Positions 59,173-64,000 of a stretch of DNA of 64,000 nt are shown here, piece by piece. This DNA comes from an uncultured Hungatella sp. (lineage in GTDB: Bacteria; Bacillota; Clostridia; Lachnospirales; Lachnospiraceae), in the NCBI GenBank assembly GCA_910585435.1, contig CAJUEJ010000007.1, positions 1-64,000 on the forward strand. Reading direction: 5' to 3'. The notes beneath the pieces were generated by a model. That model was not told where the DNA came from. It was given only the letters and a program-made list of their open reading frames with translations, and made no database searches. A program made the position numbers and the translations under genes. How positions within the stretch are numbered: the first letter of the stretch is position 1; every line of letters begins with the position of its first letter.

Positions 59173-60309
59173 ATGGAAATCCTAGACCGTTACATTGACC
59201 AGCTTCTGAAAAACAGCACGCCCCAGGCCCCGGCATGGAACATCGAAAAGATCCGGCAGGGCAGGAAGCCATCCTGGAATTATATTGATGGCTGCATGAT
59301 CAAAGCGATCCTGGAGCTGTATCACATCAAAGGCGATCCCAAATATCTGGAATTCGCCGACAGTTTTATCGATTATTTTGTCCAGGAGGATGGTTCCGTC
59401 ACCTCCTATGATCCGCTGGAATACAACCTTGACAACATAAATGCCGGCAAAACCCTTTTCGACCTGTACGCCCTGACATCCAGGCCAAAATACCGCAAAG
59501 CCATGGACACCATTTACAGCCAGATAAAAGGCCAGCCCCGTACCTCCACCGGAAATTTCTGGCACAAACAGATCTACCCCAACCAGATATGGCTGGACGG
59601 CCTGTATATGGCCCAGCCTTTCTACATGCAGTATGAGCTTGCCTATAACGAAGGAAAAAATTGCAGGGACAGCTACCAGCAGTTTCTGAATGTATATAAG
59701 CTTATGAGAGATACCCGAAACGGCCTTTATTATCACGCATATGATGATTCCAGGGAGTCTTTCTGGTGTGATAAAGTGACAGGGTTGTCTGCCAACTTCT
59801 GGCTGAGAGCCCTGGGCTGGTATGCCATGGCACTGATCGATACATTGGAAATCATGCCGGCTTCCATGGAAGAGGAAAAAACTGAGCTTTCAAGAATTTA
59901 CCGTGAATTAATTGACTCCATGCTGCCTTATCAGGATGAAGAGACCGGCATGTGGTATCAGGTGGTAAACCGGGGTGGTATTGCCCCTAACTATCTGGAA
60001 ACCTCCGGCTCCGCCATCTTCGCCTATGCCATCATGAAAAGCGTCCGCCTGGGGCTTCTGGATTCTTCCTATTATATATATGGAAAGAAGGCTTATGAAG
60101 GGGTGTGCAGAAAATATCTGTCTGAAAAAGACGGGCAGCTGCAGCTGGGAGGCATATGCCTTGTGGCCGGACTTGGAAATAAAGAGATGCGGGAAGGGAC
60201 TTTCGATTACTACATGAGAGAACCGGTTGTGCAGAATGACGCCAAAGGCGTGGCGCCGCTGATTTTGGCTTACGTGGAAACATTGCACAGCAGCTCAGGA
60301 ACGGTGTAA
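59173..60309 (+). CDS. Unsaturated rhamnogalacturonyl hydrolase, GH105 (YteR type)
   Basis: Cytosolic enzyme of 378 aa that removes the unsaturated galacturonate from the end of rhamnogalacturonan or pectin fragments. The alpha/alpha barrel pattern, the length (B. subtilis YteR is 373 aa) and the motif NQIWLDGLYMAQPF, with the likely catalytic D142 (D143 in YteR), support this. A central LSANFWLRALGWYAMALIDT and the C-terminal GTFDYYMREPVVQNDAKGVA are also characteristic. AGAGGT precedes the ATG. Its divergent neighbour is a GH28 enzyme. Confidence 0.93.
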   Translation: MEILDRYIDQLLKNSTPQAPAWNIEKIRQGRKPSWNYIDGCMIKAILELYHIKGDPKYLEFADSFIDYFVQEDGSVTSYDPLEYNLDNINAGKTLFDLYALTSRPKYRKAMDTIYSQIKGQPRTSTGNFWHKQIYPNQIWLDGLYMAQPFYMQYELAYNEGKNCRDSYQQFLNVYKLMRDTRNGLYYHAYDDSRESFWCDKVTGLSANFWLRALGWYAMALIDTLEIMPASMEEEKTELSRIYRELIDSMLPYQDEETGMWYQVVNRGGIAPNYLETSGSAIFAYAIMKSVRLGLLDSSYYIYGKKAYEGVCRKYLSEKDGQLQLGGICLVAGLGNKEMREGTFDYYMREPVVQNDAKGVAPLILAYVETLHSSSGTV

Positions 60310-60339
60310 ACCGGTTAAGCTGAATACTTCAGATAAAAG

Positions 60340-60374
60340 GAGGCTGTCCTAAAAGCATGATTCAGGACAGCCTC
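60340..60374. terminator. Terminator between GH105 and hsdM (convergent)
   Basis: The 11-bp perfect stem GAGGCTGTCCT (60340-60350) pairs with AGGACAGCCTC (60364-60374), followed by CTTTTA on the minus strand. It serves the type I operon and perhaps also GH105. Confidence 0.8.
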
Positions 60375-60384
60375 AAAGATATAC

Positions 60385-62175
60385 TTATGGTAAAGGACGA
60401 AATCCAAGTTCTTTTAAGAATTCATTATGTTTAGATTTTGCCTGTTTTATCTCATTTTCAATCTTTTCAAGTTCCTGTATTACCTCCTCAACATCAATAA
60501 CCTCTTCTTCCGGTGCCGTACTGACATATCGGGAAATATTCAAATTATATCCATTTTCCCGGATCTCGTCCATAGATACCCGGCGAGAATATTTTTTATC
60601 AGATACTTTTCTATACTGATAAGTATCAATTATTTTATCAATGTGTTCAGGCAGAAGTGTATTTTGCCGCTTACCCTTTTCAAAATATTCACTTGCATTC
60701 ACAATCAATACATCATCAAATTTTTTACACTTTTTAAGAACCAAAATACAGACCGGAATGCCGGTAGAGAAAAATAAATTTGCAGGCAAACCTATGACTG
60801 CATCAATATTCCCGTCCTCCAAAAGCTTTATTCTGATTTTTTCCTCAGAGCCGCCGCGGAACAATACACCATGAGGTAAGATAATCGCCATTGTTCCATC
60901 ATTACTTAAAAAGTGAAATCCATGAAGCAAAAAAGCAAAATCCGCTGCGGATTTGGGCGCAAGGCCGTAACCCTTAAACCGGAAATCCTCAGCCATCTCC
61001 TCCTTTGGCTGCCATCTGTAACTAAAAGGCGGATTTGCTACAACTGCCTCAAACTGAATCTTCCTGGCCGGATTCATCTCCCTTAAAATGCTCCAGTCAT
61101 TAAGCAATGAATCGCCATGGTAAATTTGGAATTCCGAATCTTTCAATCCATGAAGCAGCATATTCATACGTGCCAGATTATAGGTTGTAATATTTTTCTC
61201 CTGTCCGTAAATCTGCCCAATACTGTTTGCTCCAAGCTGTCTGCTGACATTTATCAATAAAGAGCCGGAACCACAGGCAAAGTCAAGAATATTTTTTAAC
61301 TTGCTTTTCTTTCCAGTACTTGGATCCTGACTATCAAGTGTAACGATCCGGGAAAGAATCGTAGAAATCTGCTGCGGCGTATAAAATTCCCCTGCTTTTT
61401 TTCCTGACCCGGCAGCAAATTGTCCAATTAAGTATTCGTAGGCATCACCCAAAAGATCCGTATCATTCGGAAACTTTGAAAGCCCCTCCGCTATCTCTTT
61501 TATGATAGAACATAACAATTTGCTGCGCTCGGTATAGCTTTTACCAAGTTTATCGGAATCAAGATTTACCTCTGAAAACAAACCGCGAAATGTGCTTTCA
61601 AATGATTCATTTTCTATATACCTAAACCCTCTTTGCAGGGTCTTCAATAAAGCATCGTTTTGAGTTCTTGCCAGTTCATATATATTGCTCCATAAATACG
61701 CTGGTTTTATTACGTAGTGAATTTTACGGCGCATTTGTTTCTCAAGCACCTCTACCTGATCCAGATTATGGATGTACCATACGGTAAGAGGGATTATATT
61801 CTTACTGTTAAGCATCTCGTTGTTGTCTTCTATGAAGCTGTTCCTTGCTTTTTTTATTACTTCTTTGTTTGTTTCCTCTTCACGTAATCCCAATTTTTTC
61901 AAAGGAATTGTATTTGCGTACCTGATGATTTCTTGTTTCAACTCTTCTACATAACATTCTATTTTATCATGATTTTTTTTAATTTCCTCTTCACATTTTT
62001 GATAATCGATACCTAACTCTTTTTTTACCGCTTCTTCATAATGATCAGACAAATATCGCAAAAACAGAAATGAAAGCATATAGTCCCGAAAATCATCCGC
62101 ATTCATTGCGCCACGCAGCTTATCAGCAATCGACCATAATGTCGATCCTAACTGTTTTTGTTGCGAATCATTCAT
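60385..62175 (-). CDS. hsdM: Type I restriction-modification methyltransferase subunit HsdM
   Basis: N6-adenine methylase subunit of a type I restriction system, 596 aa. The N-terminal helical domain (about 1-245; QLGSTLWSIADKLRGAMNAD) is followed by GEFYTPQQI (262-270), motif I DFACGSGSLL (298-307) and motif IV NPPF (381-384). The C-terminus is a coiled coil (about 560-590; IDVEEVIQELEKIENEIKQA) that should pair with HsdS. It follows the anticodon-nuclease-like gene with an ATGA overlap. The DNA is A/T-rich compared with flanking genes. HsdR is not in the window and may lie beyond the right edge. Confidence 0.95.
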   Translation of the reverse strand: MNDSQQKQLGSTLWSIADKLRGAMNADDFRDYMLSFLFLRYLSDHYEEAVKKELGIDYQKCEEEIKKNHDKIECYVEELKQEIIRYANTIPLKKLGLREEETNKEVIKKARNSFIEDNNEMLNSKNIIPLTVWYIHNLDQVEVLEKQMRRKIHYVIKPAYLWSNIYELARTQNDALLKTLQRGFRYIENESFESTFRGLFSEVNLDSDKLGKSYTERSKLLCSIIKEIAEGLSKFPNDTDLLGDAYEYLIGQFAAGSGKKAGEFYTPQQISTILSRIVTLDSQDPSTGKKSKLKNILDFACGSGSLLINVSRQLGANSIGQIYGQEKNITTYNLARMNMLLHGLKDSEFQIYHGDSLLNDWSILREMNPARKIQFEAVVANPPFSYRWQPKEEMAEDFRFKGYGLAPKSAADFAFLLHGFHFLSNDGTMAIILPHGVLFRGGSEEKIRIKLLEDGNIDAVIGLPANLFFSTGIPVCILVLKKCKKFDDVLIVNASEYFEKGKRQNTLLPEHIDKIIDTYQYRKVSDKKYSRRVSMDEIRENGYNLNISRYVSTAPEEEVIDVEEVIQELEKIENEIKQAKSKHNEFLKELGFRPLP

Positions 62176-63440
62176 TCCATTTCCTCCTGTGCCTGTTCCG
62201 CTTCAAATACTTTTGGGTTAAACTTATAATCCTCTATAAAATTGCTCAATATCATTCTGAAGTATTCCTTATTTTCTTCCACCATCTCTTTCGGTTCAAA
62301 AACATTATAATTTCCATGGCTTAACAAATTAACGATTCTTGTATAAACAAGCGAGTTTTCGTCGTCTCCCTTTCGTAAACAGGATGAAAAATGCGCATAA
62401 CCATGAAATGACGCTGTTTTTTCTAATATATTTCTAAGAATATTAAAATGATACGTGTATAATCTCCCTGAATCAGACGCTTCTTTCAGCTCTTTTAGCA
62501 ATGCAATATGATGAAAAAATGGCGTCTTACTTGTATCTTTTAATATGTATCCTTCATTCTCTGCCTTTTTTTGAAAAAATAATTGTTCAGGCTTGTCTAT
62601 TTCATTACATAAAACATTATAAAACAACGTATGATGTGATGAAATAATAACCTTTATATCACTGCCGGACACCACAGCCGCTAAATGGCTTGCCACAGCA
62701 ATAGCATTATTATCATCTAATGAAGAAATCGGATCATCAATATAAATATATTTAACCCACTGATATGCTTCCTGCTTATCTACCACCAACTGTACAATGG
62801 CAAGAAAGAAACACCAGATAAATATTTTTTCCTCGCCGCGAGAAATCTTTATGTTGTCAATTCTTTGTGATATTCCAGAAACAACCACATCTCTGTAAAA
62901 ATAAATTCTATGTCCATCATAATCAATCGTAAATCCGAAATTCTCATACCTGTCTAAGAAGGAGCGAATCCGGCTTTCCATTTCCAATTCCTTTACTCCG
63001 GCGAAAAAACTTGACTCATTATTAAACTCCAGAAAAAAATCATGCTCATTGTGCCAGTGAAACAGATCTTCTGTAAAAGCATTATAATACAATGTATCCC
63101 CTTGTTTTTTGAATTCCACAGACAACCTTGTTTTTCCTGTTCCATTGTAAGCAAACAGCATAATATATTTTTTTCTTTCTAACAGCCTCCGAAAATAGCC
63201 GGATATTTCCTCTAAGCTGTCAAACTCTTTTTTTCCAATCCGTTTGAAAATAAAATCCAGCAGGATAAGCGTTTCATCGGACAATTCCTCTTTTAAAATA
63301 TAATCTGATTCCCCCTTTGGCCTTTTATAACTCTCTCTAACCATTTTCTCATATTCCTGGAAATCCGAATTATGCAGCTTCTTATCGATTAGTCTATGAA
63401 ATTCCTGTTTTGATAACTTCTCAGGTACTTTTATACTCAT
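62172..63440 (-). CDS. PrrC-like anticodon nuclease candidate (ABC-type ATPase plus HEPN-like domain)
   Basis: Protein of 422 aa encoded between hsdS and hsdM, with 4-bp overlaps on both sides. The N-terminal two thirds are an ABC-type ATPase: Walker A AYNGTGKT (97-104), signature ISRGEE (199-204), Walker B YIYIDDPISSLDD (231-243) and H-loop IISSHH (265-270). The C-terminal part (about 305-410) has R336, E340 and H375, in LRNILE and NLLSHGNY. E. coli PrrC is 396 aa, lies in a type I locus, and uses Arg320, Glu324 and His356; the spacing is 4 then 32 there, 4 then 35 here. It should lie dormant with the restriction complex and cut a tRNA when restriction is inhibited. Target tRNA unknown; ATPase call firm, nuclease call by motif. 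Confidence 0.72.
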   Translation of the reverse strand: MSIKVPEKLSKQEFHRLIDKKLHNSDFQEYEKMVRESYKRPKGESDYILKEELSDETLILLDFIFKRIGKKEFDSLEEISGYFRRLLERKKYIMLFAYNGTGKTRLSVEFKKQGDTLYYNAFTEDLFHWHNEHDFFLEFNNESSFFAGVKELEMESRIRSFLDRYENFGFTIDYDGHRIYFYRDVVVSGISQRIDNIKISRGEEKIFIWCFFLAIVQLVVDKQEAYQWVKYIYIDDPISSLDDNNAIAVASHLAAVVSGSDIKVIISSHHTLFYNVLCNEIDKPEQLFFQKKAENEGYILKDTSKTPFFHHIALLKELKEASDSGRLYTYHFNILRNILEKTASFHGYAHFSSCLRKGDDENSLVYTRIVNLLSHGNYNVFEPKEMVEENKEYFRMILSNFIEDYKFNPKVFEAEQAQEEME

Positions 63441-64000
63441 GCTTCTGTCTCCTCTAAAGAAGGAAAAAGCTGTTGCATCAGCCCTTTTCTATGTGCTTTT
63501 AGATTCTCTACCTTATCCGATTGTGCTGTAATAAAAGAATCGATTTCCGATAGACATGCAGCGATTTTTTGCTGCTCACACGGGTCTTCAGGAAATACAA
63601 GAATCAATTTCTTTAAATCAAATGTATAAATACGTGTTATTGTTGTAGAATTAAGTTTATTCCAATTTACATTAGATAGCAGGTGAAACAATAAATTATT
63701 GTTTATCTCCAGTGTCGGGTTATCTGCCCAAACTATATTGGAATCCTGAAAATACGCGTCACTTCCATCATACTGTATGCATCTGCCTACCGTGCCACTG
63801 CAAGAAATTAATATTTCTCCTTTTCTCGGGTAATTATATTTCGTTTTATATTCTTCAAAAACAGATTGACTAATAAAACAATCTGGTTTTCCTCCTAAGG
63901 TTCCTATTTTATAAAAAGGAACACCTCCTGTAGTATTTGTTTCATCTGCAAAAATCCGTTTGCACATCATAATTTCCAGAATATCACTAAACAGTTTCCT
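63437..64000 (-). CDS. hsdS: Type I restriction specificity subunit HsdS (5' end outside window)
   Basis: C-terminal 187 or so residues of a specificity subunit; the frame is open to the window edge, with sequence (RKLFSDILEI) continuing upstream of the first in-window ATG, so the start lies outside. It shows a second target-recognition domain (VPFYKIGTLGG, KGEILISCSGTVGRC, then a DLKKLILVFP strand) followed by the conserved helix (EQQKIAACLSEID to NLKAHRKGLMQQLFPS) typical of HsdS ends. The stop overlaps the next gene by ATGA. Confidence 0.92.
   Translation of the reverse strand, partial: RKLFSDILEIMMCKRIFADETNTTGGVPFYKIGTLGGKPDCFISQSVFEEYKTKYNYPRKGEILISCSGTVGRCIQYDGSDAYFQDSNIVWADNPTLEINNNLLFHLLSNVNWNKLNSTTITRIYTFDLKKLILVFPEDPCEQQKIAACLSEIDSFITAQSDKVENLKAHRKGLMQQLFPSLEETEA

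Noticed and set aside
60310..60384. Attachment site or insertion-sequence end next to the type I operon
   Set aside because: The inverted repeat at 60340-60374 behaves as a simple terminator between convergent genes, and no flanking direct repeats were seen.

Overview
The window looks like a chromosome segment from a spore-forming gut Firmicute of the Lachnospiraceae (Clostridium cluster XIVa). This rests on the recA-recX-rny order, a SpoIIM-like gene near a nudF-type NUDIX gene, LplB/LplC-type sugar permeases with YesM/YesN regulators, strong AGGAGG ribosome binding sites and TTGACA-17-TATAAT promoters. The genus cannot be fixed from this sequence alone. Nearly all genes are on the minus strand; the clear plus-strand genes are a TetR regulator, a tRNA-Arg and a GH105 hydrolase.

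Layout. 0.1-3.8 kb: sensor kinase and OmpR-type regulator, apt, an AIM24-like gene. 3.8-10.5 kb: a divergent TetR regulator facing an operon of an MMPL/RND exporter, a large secreted GLUG/coiled-coil protein and a short transposase-like HTH protein. 10.6-18.7 kb: housekeeping genes (uxuA, metA, ligA, an RluF-like pseudouridine synthase, queA) and small unknowns. 18.9 kb: tRNA-Arg(CCG). 19-28.5 kb: sugar-uptake operon (two permeases, binding lipoprotein, two Gfo/Idh/MocA oxidoreductases, a GntR regulator, a GH3 xylosidase-like enzyme). 28.5-39.6 kb: a second sugar locus (AraC-type regulator, membrane-anchored binding protein, YesM kinase, YesN regulator, then binding lipoprotein, two permeases, a GH2 hydrolase). 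A ~198-bp near-perfect hairpin lies just before the GH2 gene.

39.9-45.1 kb: a SpoIIM-like gene and nudF, separated by a two-gene restriction-modification module whose consensus promoter encloses a LexA-type SOS box. 45.3-50.3 kb: cell-wall-binding-repeat protein, a GH3 enzyme with reversed domain order, an M20 amidohydrolase. 50.4-53.8 kb: rny, recX, recA; recA has its own SOS box. 54.2-57.4 kb: aspS and hisS. 57.4-60.3 kb: divergent GH28 and GH105 genes (pectin breakdown). 60.4-64 kb: a type I restriction operon, hsdS (cut by the window edge), a PrrC-like anticodon-nuclease candidate, and hsdM, joined by 4-bp overlaps.

How it fits together. Most accessory DNA serves capture of plant polysaccharides: two ABC systems, four glycoside hydrolases near them or in the pectin pair, and uxuA for hexuronate catabolism. 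The most interesting parts are the two defence loci, both visibly more A/T-rich than their neighbours: a restriction module apparently repressed by LexA, and a type I system that seems to carry a back-up tRNA-cutting toxin. All functions are assigned by reading the sequence; no database search was run.
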